A DNA stretch of 64,000 nucleotides from contig NZ_RYYV01000006.1 in NCBI RefSeq assembly GCF_003977665.1, positions 62,001-126,000 of the forward strand, written 5' to 3'. Shown one piece after another: positions 17,739 to 26,045 of this stretch. The stretch comes from Dyella choica. Its GTDB lineage: Bacteria > Pseudomonadota > Gammaproteobacteria > Xanthomonadales > Rhodanobacteraceae. A program made the position numbers and the translations under genes. The notes under the pieces were generated by a model. That model saw only the letters and a list, made by a program, of their open reading frames with translations, made no database searches and had not been told where the DNA came from. Position 1 is the first letter of the stretch, and the number at the start of each line of letters is the position of its first letter.

Positions 17739-19451
17739 ATGCAGTCTACCAAGGTCGTCAGATCGCTACCGTCAGGCTTAACGTTAGCGAGTTGGATCGC
17801 GTCATGGTTCTTCGTTCTTGCGCCGTCGTGGGCCTTGGCAGACATCCCTAGTGCCCAGGCGCTGCCGATGAAGGCGGTGGGCCATAAAATGGCCATGGCT
17901 CCCCTCAGCTCGGTGCCGGCGGCCACGGCTCTTTTGAACGGCTATGGCACGGGCGGTTTCACGGTGAAAACATCGAGCCCGGAAGCCCAGGCCTACTTCA
18001 ACAATGGTATGCAGCTCGCGCATGCCTTCGCTCACAAGGCGGCAATCGCGGCTTTTCGACGAGCTGAGCAACTCGATCCCGATTGCGCCATGTGCGTATG
18101 GGGAGAGGCGTGGTCCCGTGGGCCCACGATCAACTATACGATCAACGAATCGGTGCAAGCGCAACTAGCCAGCCTCGCCGATCATGCTGCTGCGCTTGCG
18201 AAAGACAATCCGCCCAAGGAGCGGGCTTTGATTGCCGCTTTGCAAAAGCGCTATCACCAAGGTGGCGGCAAAGGTCCCGGCGACACGGCGTATGCGCAAG
18301 CCATGGATGCCGTGTACGACGCCTATCCTTCCGACGACGAGGTCGCGGTCCTGACGGCTGACGCCTGGATGATACCTGCTGCGCAGGAGAATGGCCGCGA
18401 CCATCTGGATCGGTCCGTGCAGATTCTCGAACAAGTGCTGCAGCGGTCGCCCGACAACAGCGCCGCCATCCATTTTTATATTCATGCCACGGAGATGGAC
18501 GGGGTAGCGGCGGAAGCGCTTCCTTATGCAGGCAAATTGTCCGCACTGGCACCGGCGGCGAGCCATCTCATCCATATGCCGTCGCATACCTATTTCTGGG
18601 TGGGACAGTACCGCGACGCGGAAAACGCGAACCTCAAAGCCGTGAAAATCGATGGTGAAAATGTAGCGCGACTGAAGCCGAAAGACGGTGTCTTTGGGCT
18701 GCCTTATCACGGCCACAATGTGCAGTATGGCGAGGCCGCAACACTGATTGATGGCGACGCGAAAGAAGGGCTCGCACTGGCGGCACCGCAGCTGCAGCAA
18801 TTGGCGGCACCTAACGCTTCGAGCTTCCTCCATCAATTTGAATTCGTGACCGCCTATTTCGTGTTCGGGCGATTTGCTTCGCCGCAAATGATGGCTTCCT
18901 TGCCGCAGCCGGACAAGGCGCTCCCGTACGCATTAGCCATGTGGCATTACGCGAGGGGAGAAGCCGATGCGCGAAACGGCGATGCCCGCGGCGCTCAACG
19001 GGAGGCAAAAAACCTTGCGATCGGTCACGATGATCTAGCCAAATTCGGCGACTCCGCCGAGCAAGTCCAGACGATGGTCGACATTGCCCGGCTGGTTCTT
19101 GAGGGCCGCGTAGCCATGATCGAAAAACGGTGGAGCGACGCGGAAGCCGACTATCGCAAAGCTGCCGATATCCAGGATACGAAGCTGGGGTCGTTCACCG
19201 ATCCGCCGACCTGGTGGTATCCCGTACGCCGAAGTGTTGCCGCCGCTTTGCTGGCGAAAGGAAATCCGATGGCTGCGAAGGTGGAGGTGGATGAGGCGCT
19301 CTCGCACTGGCCGCGCGATCCCCAGAGTCTGAGAATCCTGGCGGACTGCCAGCAAGCCTTGGGGCATTCGGAAGAAGCAAGGCAGCAGAACGCACTAGCT
19401 CGCAGCAACTGGCTAGGAGATACCGCCGCCTTGCCGATGGCGCAGCTTTAG
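17739..19451 (+). CDS. Exported tetratricopeptide-repeat protein
   Basis: 570 aa, starting with a signal peptide (LASWIASWFFVLAPSWALA). TPR-like helix pairs follow: AYFNNGMQLAHAFAHKAAIA with AFRRAEQLDPDCAMCVWGEA, then further units near residues 230-300 and 460-560 (VEVDEALSHWPRDPQSLRIL with ADCQQALGHSEEA). The family-typical motifs CAMCVWGEAW, IHFYIHATEM and HMPSHTYFWVGQY place it in a group of periplasmic TPR proteins of unknown activity; the conserved His/Cys clusters suggest a possible metal or redox site (inference). ATG 17739 follows TTGGAGGG. A strong hairpin terminator lies just downstream. Confidence 0.8.
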   Translation: MQSTKVVRSLPSGLTLASWIASWFFVLAPSWALADIPSAQALPMKAVGHKMAMAPLSSVPAATALLNGYGTGGFTVKTSSPEAQAYFNNGMQLAHAFAHKAAIAAFRRAEQLDPDCAMCVWGEAWSRGPTINYTINESVQAQLASLADHAAALAKDNPPKERALIAALQKRYHQGGGKGPGDTAYAQAMDAVYDAYPSDDEVAVLTADAWMIPAAQENGRDHLDRSVQILEQVLQRSPDNSAAIHFYIHATEMDGVAAEALPYAGKLSALAPAASHLIHMPSHTYFWVGQYRDAENANLKAVKIDGENVARLKPKDGVFGLPYHGHNVQYGEAATLIDGDAKEGLALAAPQLQQLAAPNASSFLHQFEFVTAYFVFGRFASPQMMASLPQPDKALPYALAMWHYARGEADARNGDARGAQREAKNLAIGHDDLAKFGDSAEQVQTMVDIARLVLEGRVAMIEKRWSDAEADYRKAADIQDTKLGSFTDPPTWWYPVRRSVAAALLAKGNPMAAKVEVDEALSHWPRDPQSLRILADCQQALGHSEEARQQNALARSNWLGDTAALPMAQL

Positions 19452-19468
19452 CCTGGAGAAAAGTTGCC

Positions 19469-19522
19469 GAAAAATCGAGCCGGAGGTGGTTAAGTACGCT
19501 CACCTACCTCCGGCCCCTTTTT
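19469..19522. terminator. Bidirectional intrinsic terminator between convergent genes
   Basis: GCCGGAGGT (19479-19487) pairs with ACCTCCGGC (19506-19514), with an inner GGT/ACC extension and the loop TTAAGTACGCT. CCCTTTTT follows on the plus strand, and an A-run (GAAAAATC) before the stem provides a T-run for the minus strand. It serves the TPR gene and the receiver-Hpt gene, which converge here. Confidence 0.75.
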
Positions 19523-19537
19523 GCTCTCCCATTGTGC

Positions 19538-20332
19538 TCATACGAAGTGATGGGTGATGGCTGCTTTCAAAGCAGCAAGGGTTTTCCGTATCCCGTCCGG
19601 CTTCAGGGGCTTGTGGCCTCTTGCCGACTGCTCCAGTCGGTCAGCCAGCTTGGCCGCCCGGTCTATACCCAGCACGAGCGCAACGCCGTGCGTGCGATGC
19701 GCATAGTGCACCATCAGAATGTTGTCGTGCTCTGCCAGGGCCTGCTCATACGCCTGGATTTCCACGGCGAGGCAGGCTTGGTACCACTGAGGCGTGTCTT
19801 CGAAGGGTGGCAGCGATTCACCCGGCTCGTGGCTGACGGAAGGCGGCAAGTCCAGCCACAACCCCAGCGAGACTTGCAGTTTCTCGGCGCGCACCGGTTT
19901 TTGCAGGACATCGACTATGTCGTCGTCCAGGCACAATTGCCAAAAAAACACATCCCGCTCCGAAGCCAGGATGATGATGGGGATGCAGGCCTGCCTTGCA
20001 TGGCTTACCACCACCAAGCGCATCACGGTTTTGTAAGCCGCTGTGTCTGGTCCATCGCAAGCTATCAGGATCAGGTCGGGCGCCTGGTAGGTGATGACGT
20101 TCAAGGCCGCCAGGCTGTCAGGTACGGCTAGCGGCTCCAGGTCCAGTGCCTTGAGCTGGCTGACGAGGACGCTGCGGCTTTGGGCGTCCTCATCGATCAC
20201 CAGGATGCGTGCTGGCGATGGGGTGGGTGTTGCTTTTACATGGTAGATCGCAGCGCGCTCTTTCACTGCCCAGCGGGAAGACGGCTCTGCCGTTTGGGAT
20301 GCGTAAGCGACGAGTTGGGAAGGTGCATTCAT
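19538..20332 (-). CDS. Degenerate receiver domain fused to Hpt-like domain
   Basis: 264 aa signalling protein. Receiver domain, about residues 45-165: RILVIDEDAQSRSVLVSQLK has the acidic pocket and VDVLQKPVRAEKL the conserved Lys. The phosphoacceptor strand, however, reads PDLILIACDGPD, so the usual Asp is an Ala, with Asp two residues on. The C-terminal helical part holds VHYAHRTHGVALVLGI, which fits the Hpt pattern (AHxxxGxxxxLG) with a phosphorylatable His. It thus resembles a pseudo-receiver controlling a phosphotransfer domain, with no kinase nearby. The start is ATG 20332, with AAGGAGAG 6-7 nt upstream. A perfect short palindrome (20387-20403) and a 37-codon ORF precede it. Confidence 0.75.
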   Translation of the reverse strand: MNAPSQLVAYASQTAEPSSRWAVKERAAIYHVKATPTPSPARILVIDEDAQSRSVLVSQLKALDLEPLAVPDSLAALNVITYQAPDLILIACDGPDTAAYKTVMRLVVVSHARQACIPIIILASERDVFFWQLCLDDDIVDVLQKPVRAEKLQVSLGLWLDLPPSVSHEPGESLPPFEDTPQWYQACLAVEIQAYEQALAEHDNILMVHYAHRTHGVALVLGIDRAAKLADRLEQSARGHKPLKPDGIRKTLAALKAAITHHFV

Positions 20333-20386
20333 CACGGACTCTCCTTGGTGGTCACGCCGTACCTTGCGCACGGCGTGATGGGCGCA

Positions 20387-20403
20387 GGGCCTGGCCCTGC
20401 TTC
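20387..20403. repeat. 17-bp perfect palindrome upstream of the receiver-Hpt gene
   Basis: GCAGGGCC and GGCCCTGC flank a single T. It sits between the 37-codon ORF and the receiver-Hpt gene, so it could be an operator or an mRNA hairpin in a shared transcript. Confidence 0.45.
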
Positions 20404-20434
20404 GAAGTCGGAAAACGCTGACAGCAGAATTCGA

Positions 20435-20548
20435 CTAAGAGCCCTTGACCACCGGACGCCACGCTAGCTGCGTGGGTGTAAAGCGCGTGATTGGCACGAT
20501 TGCGTGCGCGCCGGGGCGCACAAATGCCGTAAGATCGGTGATAGCCAT
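20435..20548 (-). CDS. Candidate 37-residue peptide upstream of the receiver-Hpt gene
   Basis: The minus-strand frame reads MAITDLTAFVRPGAHAIVPI then TRFTPTQLAWRPVVKGS and a TAG stop. A TTGGAGTG box lies 6 nt before the ATG. It is on the same strand as the receiver-Hpt gene, 102 nt upstream. The peptide is basic and moderately hydrophobic with no clear membrane helix. I know no family. It may be a real small protein, a leader peptide or chance; the ribosome site and position favour expression. Confidence 0.4.
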   Translation of the reverse strand: MAITDLTAFVRPGAHAIVPITRFTPTQLAWRPVVKGS

Positions 20549-20876
20549 GATCAACACTCCAATGTTGTTTGTGGTCAGCGAACCGTGTGAGTCTTCACCT
20601 CATGCGGTTCGCGCTTTACCTCTTACGTCGGGTGTGGGTTTCCCTTGGCGCTGGGCGCACCCGACGTTCTCAACTTTGCATGGATATGCCTTGTGTGTCT
20701 ATCAGACTATGCCGAAAAGTGGGTAGGGCAGGGTGAAAATTCCAATGCCGCGTGATGCCCGCTTGGCGGCATTTAGGAAAACAACGATTGAAGTGGGCTT
20801 TCATCGAGGCTGACTTTGAAAGCACTTTCTGGCCTTGGTTCCGGCATCTTGAGTCGCTTCTGAAAGAGGAAAGCTA
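20549..20876. other. Intergenic region with two hairpins
   Basis: About 330 bases between divergent transcription units. Inverted pairs CGAACCG/CGGTTCG (around 20579-20610) and TCGGGTG/CACCCGA (around 20629-20664) could form hairpins in the leader of the leftward transcript. No gene is seen. Confidence 0.4.
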
Positions 20877-21245
20877 ATGAGCTCATGGCCTGCCTTAGTG
20901 ATCGGACTTTCCATTCCATTTCTCGCAGCTGCACAAGAACTGCCTGAGCAGCCGAGCGATATTGGATACCCCAGCCCAGCCGCAGCACTCAGTGCGCTTC
21001 GGTCCAAGCCCGGCGTTATGGTTTCAGAGAAAGATGGATGGATCATCCTTCAGGACAAGAACGAAAACGCCCTGTGGACCATTGCCAAACCGGGAAATCC
21101 CGCGTATCCCGCTGCGGTCAAGCGATTGGTAGTCAACAGAGAATTGGAAATGAAGGTGCTCTGCGGTGCCTCAAAGCAGGCTTGCGACATCATGGTCAGG
21201 CAATTTCAGGCGCTGAACGATCGAGTGATCAAATCTGCTGAGTAA
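20877..21245 (+). CDS. Hypothetical exported protein
   Basis: 122 aa with a short signal peptide (WPALVIGLSIPFLAAAQ). The mature part has PSPAAALSALRSKPGVMVSE, KDGWIILQDKNENALWTIAK and VLCGASKQACDIMVRQF; the two Cys may form a disulfide. The pattern (a repeated L/V-rich helix, then GWIILxDxxxxALWTIxxxxHPAYP-like) recurs in Xanthomonadaceae periplasmic proteins of unknown function. GAGGAAAG lies upstream of ATG 20877. Confidence 0.65.
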   Translation: MSSWPALVIGLSIPFLAAAQELPEQPSDIGYPSPAAALSALRSKPGVMVSEKDGWIILQDKNENALWTIAKPGNPAYPAAVKRLVVNRELEMKVLCGASKQACDIMVRQFQALNDRVIKSAE

Positions 21246-21391
21246 AGCAAGCAAGCGGGGGAGGAACACTTTTCTACGCCGACGGTCGTTGTTGAAGCGG
21301 TACTCTGACTCTCTGATCTATCCCCACGACTTTCGTCTCGCCATGCCACCCCATTGGCGGGGTTTCCGAGTGAGCCGAGATATTTCAACTC

Positions 21392-21426
21392 ATCCCACCG
21401 TCATCCCAGCTTTCGCTGGGATGACG
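21392..21426. repeat. REP-like palindrome, family C
   Basis: CGTCATCCCAGC and GCTGGGATGACG flank TTTC. It is the same CGTCATtCC...GGaATGACG type as the REPIN at 35178-35298 and the degenerate copies at about 24728 and 37050. The surrounding 21257-21445 shares GGAACACTTTTCTAC and GGGATACCTCAG blocks with the composite element at 35.1-35.4 kb. Confidence 0.6.
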
Positions 21427-21518
21427 AGCCCAGAAAGGTGGGATACCTCAGACGCTGTCCTCTATTTCGATGCGGGCAAGGATGAGGCATATTGGATGAT
21501 CAGCCTATAGGAGGAAGA

Positions 21519-22028
21519 ATGCTCGATTTGGACAATCCTCGGTGGAACGAGTTGAAGCACGCCTACGGTACTGCTTCGGATATCCCGCCTCTTCTTAGAC
21601 AGCTAGCTACTTTGCCGGCAGCGGATGGTCAGGTCGAGCCATGGTCATCCCTTTGGAGTGCACTTGCTCATCAAGGGGACGTATATTCAGCGTCGTTTGC
21701 AGCCGTCCCTCACGTGATCGCTGCACTGGCGACCGACCCTGCAAAGGCCGACTCGAGCTACTTTCATTTTCCAGCATGGATCGAGTGCTGCCGCGTGCGC
21801 CGAAACGTTCCCGTTCCTGACGATCTCGTTGATGATTACACGCGTGCCTTGTCGCGGCTTCCCATGCTTGTTGCCGATGCAAGCAAGCGCCCTTGGGATG
21901 ATGGCTTCATGCAATGCGCTTTGGCCGCCATTGCTGTAGCTAAAGGGCAGCCCGCTGTCGCAGAGGCGGTGATGGAACTCGATCCGGAGACGGCTGAGAA
22001 ATTCCTGGAATGGGTTCACGAGCAATAA
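21519..22028 (+). CDS. Hypothetical protein
   Basis: 169 aa, soluble, probably all-helical (PPLLRQLATLPAADGQVEPW, SLWSALAHQGDVYSASFAAV, FMQCALAAIAVAKGQPAVAE). The tryptophan-rich WSSLWSALAHQGDVYSASFA and a helix-rich fold resemble HEAT-like or immunity-type small proteins seen in accessory regions, but I cannot name a family. ATG 21519 has GGAGGAA just upstream; starting at 21492 would lose this. Cytoplasmic by composition. Confidence 0.65.
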   Translation: MLDLDNPRWNELKHAYGTASDIPPLLRQLATLPAADGQVEPWSSLWSALAHQGDVYSASFAAVPHVIAALATDPAKADSSYFHFPAWIECCRVRRNVPVPDDLVDDYTRALSRLPMLVADASKRPWDDGFMQCALAAIAVAKGQPAVAEAVMELDPETAEKFLEWVHEQ

Positions 22029-22166
22029 GCGAGTGTCTGCTTCCAACCCGATGGGAATATGAAAAATGCGCGATTCCATGGCAGACAATCCTTTCGGGGA
22101 CGGAGACAATGAACGCAAATCACGATGCGGCAATTGGTGAAATGCCCAAAGGTTGCAGGGGTTTTC

Positions 22167-22361
22167 ATGGGCAACAATAAGAAGCGCTACCTCCCGCATT
22201 TCGGCAGCGCCCTCTGGTTGATCGCATTCGTTCCATGGGCCAAGGCCTATGGTGTCATCGCGGTGACCGCCCTCGTGCTCGCACTTGGATTCTTCATCAT
22301 CTCTGGTTTCATCAAGCCAGAGGCCAAAGAACCAAGGGATCCGTATGAAATCTCAATGTAG
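22167..22361 (+). CDS. Hypothetical small membrane protein
   Basis: 64 aa. A basic start (MGNNKKRYLPHFG) is followed by two hydrophobic stretches (SALWLIAFVPWAKAY and GVIAVTALVLALGFFIISGF) and an acidic tail (KPEAKEPRDPYE). ATG 22167 is preceded by AGGGG; an upstream ATG at 22125 adds 14 residues. No family is recognised. Confidence 0.5.
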   Translation: MGNNKKRYLPHFGSALWLIAFVPWAKAYGVIAVTALVLALGFFIISGFIKPEAKEPRDPYEISM

Positions 22362-22481
22362 TTCAATTCGACGAGGTGGAAGTTCGAGTGCTTTTCAAAA
22401 GAGAGTTCCAGCAGGAAATGGCATGGTCGGACATTGATACCCTGGGCGTGAAAATCGACGAAAGTCACGATTGTGGAAAGA

Positions 22482-22715
22482 CTACTGCAGGACCTCGATC
22501 TCCGAATCGAGCACATCTCCAGCCCAACGAATGCTCCCATCCGCGTTGAAACAAACAACCATCCCCATGGGTTCCCCGTTGGGGCCGATATATCCTTGAT
22601 CAAGTGCGACGATATCGCCAGCTTCGGGCTGACTGCCATCTCCAGCCGTGTACTCCACTCTTTCCGAAGGAATATTTGCAAGCAAGCGAGCTTTTGGAGG
22701 ACTGCGGCGTTCCAT
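22482..22715 (-). CDS. Hypothetical small soluble protein
   Basis: 77 aa: MERRSPPKARLLANIPSERV, then a compact, probably beta-rich core (DIVALDQGYIGPNGEPMGMV followed by VCFNADGSIRWAGDVLDSEI). ATG 22715 follows AAGGGAAA at normal distance; the longer frame upstream overlaps the neighbouring membrane-protein region and lacks support. The core resembles small orphan proteins of Xanthomonadales that occur singly. The function is unknown. Confidence 0.55.
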   Translation of the reverse strand: MERRSPPKARLLANIPSERVEYTAGDGSQPEAGDIVALDQGYIGPNGEPMGMVVCFNADGSIRWAGDVLDSEIEVLQ

Positions 22716-22810
22716 GATTTTCCCTTGTTGCCCAATTGACGACGGGCACATCCGCCTATATACCGCTACTTCAATAGCCTTGGTCGGAAGCGGACTTGCC
22801 GGCCCAACGA

Positions 22811-23065
22811 CTACTTCGACAAATGAAGAACGTCGATCACTATATCCGTTAGCACCGGCACTGTAAGCGAAGCACAAATGGCGATCCAAGTTCGCGTGTG
22901 CTTGGGAATAAGCGCCAAAGTGATGAGTGCCGCCGAGCAAGTGTACGCACCCACCGCTTTTGACTCATTGAACTCACGCCATGGCGCGGCCCAGACCAGG
23001 TACCCCAGGGCGAAACACGTGATTGCGAGCCGCAATCGCCCATTCAGATTCCACTCTAGCGCCAT
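22811..23065 (-). CDS. Hypothetical small membrane protein
   Basis: 84 aa with three hydrophobic segments (LRLAITCFALGYLVWAAPW, YTCSAALITLALIPKHTRTW, IAICASLTVPVLTDIVIDVL). No family is recognised. It lies upstream of, and on the same strand as, the 77-residue protein, about 95 nt apart, so they may be co-transcribed. The ribosome site is weak. Confidence 0.5.
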   Translation of the reverse strand: MALEWNLNGRLRLAITCFALGYLVWAAPWREFNESKAVGAYTCSAALITLALIPKHTRTWIAICASLTVPVLTDIVIDVLHLSK

Positions 23066-23123
23066 CTTATATGTCCGCCCTGTCGAAAACGCACGTTACG
23101 ATCACGTTGAATATTCGCTCACA

Positions 23124-24512
23124 TCAACGCCGGTATGCCTCAGGATGGTGCGCCAGCCACTTCGCAACGTGCGGCATCTTTCGGAGTGCCGTTTGCTGAG
23201 CCAATGTCATTCCGTCGTAATAGTGCCCTGCAGGACTTGCCCCGGCCTGCAACAAACGCAGAACGATCGCATCGGTCCAGCTACCGAAAACCACGCTTTC
23301 ACCAGTGTTGGATTTAATGGTGGCGTCCGCTCCGTTGGCCAGCAACAAATTGAGTAGTCCTAGATCCTCGACTTGGTATAGCGGAGTATGGCCCTCGCTG
23401 TCACGATGGTTTGGGTTCGCGCCGTGCGCCAGCAGACGTAGCGCGGTCTGCACCCGAGCGTCTTTGTTCGGGCCGCACGCATAGCTGTCGCCAAGTACAT
23501 TGAGCGCTGTGCGTCCTTGTACGTCCTGCCAATCTGACCCGGGAGCGCGGTGCTCCACTGTATCTATGTCGATACCTGCGGCAGCTACCGCATCGACCAG
23601 CTTAGGCGAGCAGCCTGCGGCCTGCTCAGCAAACGCTTCAGCCGCTTTGGCCTTACCCCAGCGAGCAAGCCACCCGTGCGCGGCCAAACGTTGAAACACC
23701 TGGGCATGCCCTCGGCGGATCGTTGCCTGGATCAGCAGGACGCCTGCTGGCTCTGGGGCACCCGCGACCTTGCGTGGTACCGGACTATCGTCGACGGGTA
23801 GGTTCAAGCTCGCGCCGCGGTCAAGCAGCGCTAGCACCATCGCTTCGTCAGCGCCGTGCCTTTCGCCAGCGACCGCAAGTTCGCTCGCTTGCACCGAATG
23901 AAAATCGAAGCCTTGGCGGGCCAGCCATGGAATGAGTGCGGCATTGCCTTCTACCCAACGTGCCGTTCCGGCCACGCGATCGATGGCATCTTCCAGGTCT
24001 AGCACCGCCTGCGGCATGCCGACTTCAGTGCCCAGGTAGTCGATCACCTGCTTATGCCGGCCACCAACCGCGAGCGTGATGATTTGCGTGGGGTTATCCA
24101 TGGCCCTTGCCGCATAGCGATCCTTCAGTTGCCAAAAGCCTCCTCGCTGAAATTGTGCAAGCAGTTCCGCCACATTTTGGGGAGGGACGCTATCCTCATG
24201 TGTGCCTGGCAAGAGCACACCCTGTGATCGAGCGTATTGCCGAAATACAACATCAGCGCCGCTGACCGCCGCCACCTCCGTGCTGAAATGCACCCGTCCG
24301 TCGCCATGAATCACCACGGTGTAATCAGGACATTCGCCGTAGCAAGCCGAACGGGTCAGGCTGATCGTCGCGTCGTCTGGCGTGGTGAGTTCCGGAGCGG
24401 CACTATGGGCAACGGTCGAGAGCGCCGCGATGAAAGCAAACACAACCGTCAGGAATGGCTTGTGGAAACTCTGGCCAGAGCTCTTCTTCAGTAATCGCTC
24501 GTCGCTATCCAT
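23124..24512 (-). CDS. Exported DUF6438 and ankyrin-repeat protein
   Basis: 462 aa. The signal peptide (FLTVVFAFIAALSTVAHSA) is followed by a DUF6438 domain, about residues 45-150: ISLTRSACYGECPDYTVVIH, with the conserved CYGxCPxYxxxIxxDGxVxF pattern. From about 190 onward it carries ankyrin-type repeats, for example DEAMVLALLDRGASLNLPVD, AQVFQRLAAHGWLARWG, VQTALRLLAHGANPNHRDSE and LGLLNLLLANGADATIKSNT. This gives a periplasmic protein-binding platform of unknown partner. The start is ATG 24512, with GGGGATGGGAA just upstream; a longer frame to 24587 would put 25 residues before the signal. Confidence 0.8.
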   Translation of the reverse strand: MDSDERLLKKSSGQSFHKPFLTVVFAFIAALSTVAHSAAPELTTPDDATISLTRSACYGECPDYTVVIHGDGRVHFSTEVAAVSGADVVFRQYARSQGVLLPGTHEDSVPPQNVAELLAQFQRGGFWQLKDRYAARAMDNPTQIITLAVGGRHKQVIDYLGTEVGMPQAVLDLEDAIDRVAGTARWVEGNAALIPWLARQGFDFHSVQASELAVAGERHGADEAMVLALLDRGASLNLPVDDSPVPRKVAGAPEPAGVLLIQATIRRGHAQVFQRLAAHGWLARWGKAKAAEAFAEQAAGCSPKLVDAVAAAGIDIDTVEHRAPGSDWQDVQGRTALNVLGDSYACGPNKDARVQTALRLLAHGANPNHRDSEGHTPLYQVEDLGLLNLLLANGADATIKSNTGESVVFGSWTDAIVLRLLQAGASPAGHYYDGMTLAQQTALRKMPHVAKWLAHHPEAYRR

Positions 24513-24922
24513 TTCCCATCCCCTAGTCTGATCCGCGAAGATTGGCGACTGCATTCGTAGGTGAAAGCGGACATTGCGCCTGCTCATCTAATCAGTGAAT
24601 CAGCCCCATTTCTGCGCTGGGTCACATTAAGCGGTAGTCGCGGGCTACGCAAGAATGAGGCCGAAGGCTGAAGCATCTTCACGTTTTTCGCCTAGGACCA
24701 GCCGGCTAGTAAAAAAGATAGTTGTAGTAGCGCCTATGCTATTGCTCGTGATTCCGGCTTTTGCCGAAATCGCGAGCAAACAACACGCATCGCATCAATA
24801 CGCTAGCTTCTGATCTGGCGAGGGTTCGAAGCCGAAATGCGTGGAGAGCCTCGGACGCTGACCCTGAAGTTGCCGTGCCTGCCGAGGTGCTCGACCTCAC
24901 GTTCGCCATAGTCATGGCGCTT
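24513..24922. other. Intergenic region with a degenerate REP-like palindrome
   Basis: About 410 bases between the leftward DUF6438-ankyrin gene and the leftward oxidoreductase gene, so it should contain the ankyrin gene's promoter. Around 24728-24778, TGCTCGTGATTCCGGCTTTT followed by GCCGAAATCGCGAGC is a degenerate family C palindrome. Overlapping frames on both strands look like chance. Confidence 0.4.
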
Positions 24923-25957
24923 CTACAGTTCGACCAGGACCACCCCTTTGAGCCGGCCGGCACAGGCTTCCTGCAAGGCGAGGGGAGCTTGCTCGATGCC
25001 TTTGAAGATGGTGCAGGGAAGCTGGATGACTCCCTCACGCTGCCAGGCTTCCTGCTGATGAATCCATGCGTCAAACATGTCTGACGCGTCCTCGCTGGCG
25101 CTGAAGCCACGTAGGGTCATGCCCTTGAGAATGATCTGAAAGCCATCCAGTTCAACCGGAGCTTGCAGTGTGGCGCGTTTCGAATCCAGCTCGGCAGTCA
25201 GCGCCCCAAGTAAAACGCAACGAGCCCCCTCGTTGGCGACGGCGATGGAGGCGGAGAGTTGTTCTCCCCCGACCATGTCGACGATGACGTCGATGCCGTC
25301 TGGAGCAGCCCGCTTCAACTGATCGATGAGTGGCCCATTGCCGCGCGTAACAACGGCATCGTAGCCCAGCTCAGTCGCCATCCAATGAGCTTTGTCCGGG
25401 GTGCTGGTGCTTCCGATCACGCGCCCTGCGCCCAATTGCCGAGCGATCTGTCCGGCCATGGAGCCAATGGCGCCCGCACCGCTGGATACGAATACGGTAT
25501 CGCCCTGGTGGATCTGAACGCCTTGGGTCAATGCAGCGTAGGCTGTCCAACCATGGCCGAGGAATGCTGCAGGATCGGTATTTCTACTTTCGAGAACGGT
25601 GCATTCGCTTCCTCTGACGACGGCGAATTCCCGCCACCCAAGGGAATGCATGACTAGGCTACCAACGGCCACGCCACTGGTAGATCCACTATGAATGACT
25701 TCGCCGATGGCGGCGTCTGCCAAGGTGTCGCCGGGTCGAAGTGGGGGGAAGGGAATGCCCTCGATGGCCTCGGCTCCCTCACGTGCCATGAGGCGCGTTG
25801 AGACAGAAACGCGGAACCAGCGATTGCGGACTACGACATCGTCTTGGCAAGGCGTTGGCACATCGCATTCCTTGACTGCGAAATGCTCGGCAAGCAGCTC
25901 CGCCGTCGAGTGCCTGGCGAGTTTTACTTCCCTGTTGATCGTCGAACGTGCGGCCAT
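24923..25957 (-). CDS. Medium-chain dehydrogenase/reductase, quinone-oxidoreductase or CurA-like
   Basis: NAD(P)H-dependent oxidoreductase of the zinc-free MDR group, 344 aa, cytoplasmic. It has a GroES-like N-terminal domain (VVVRNRWFRVSVSTRLMARE). The Rossmann domain includes VFVSSGAGAIGSMAGQIARQ (GxGxxG-type AGAIGS loop), VIGSTSTPDKAHWMATELGY and DVIVDMVGGEQL. No structural or catalytic zinc Cys/His set is visible. The pattern PTPCQDDVVVRNRWFRVSVS at the start matches CurA/leukotriene-B4-dehydrogenase-like enzymes that reduce alkenals. It is divergent from a TetR regulator gene 88 nt away, which most likely controls it. Confidence 0.85.
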   Translation of the reverse strand: MAARSTINREVKLARHSTAELLAEHFAVKECDVPTPCQDDVVVRNRWFRVSVSTRLMAREGAEAIEGIPFPPLRPGDTLADAAIGEVIHSGSTSGVAVGSLVMHSLGWREFAVVRGSECTVLESRNTDPAAFLGHGWTAYAALTQGVQIHQGDTVFVSSGAGAIGSMAGQIARQLGAGRVIGSTSTPDKAHWMATELGYDAVVTRGNGPLIDQLKRAAPDGIDVIVDMVGGEQLSASIAVANEGARCVLLGALTAELDSKRATLQAPVELDGFQIILKGMTLRGFSASEDASDMFDAWIHQQEAWQREGVIQLPCTIFKGIEQAPLALQEACAGRLKGVVLVEL

Positions 25958-26010
25958 GATGAAAATTCCGTGGCTGGTGAATCGCGCTTGAGTCTGGCAA
26001 ATTCAAGATG

Positions 26011-26024
26011 TGAGCTGATGCTCA
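26011..26024. promoter_or_regulatory. Candidate TetR operator in the divergent promoter region
   Basis: TGAGC and GCTCA flank TGAT, 21 nt before the TetR start and 53 nt before the oxidoreductase start. It is the best dyad in the short divergent spacer (25958-26045). The binding role is inference from position. Confidence 0.35.
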
Positions 26025-26045
26025 TATTATGGGCGGAGACCGGAC

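Noticed and set aside
24739-25110. Short frames on both strands at the 3' end of the oxidoreductase gene
   Set aside because: Overlap the real gene and consist of Ser/Ala/Arg-rich shadow sequence.
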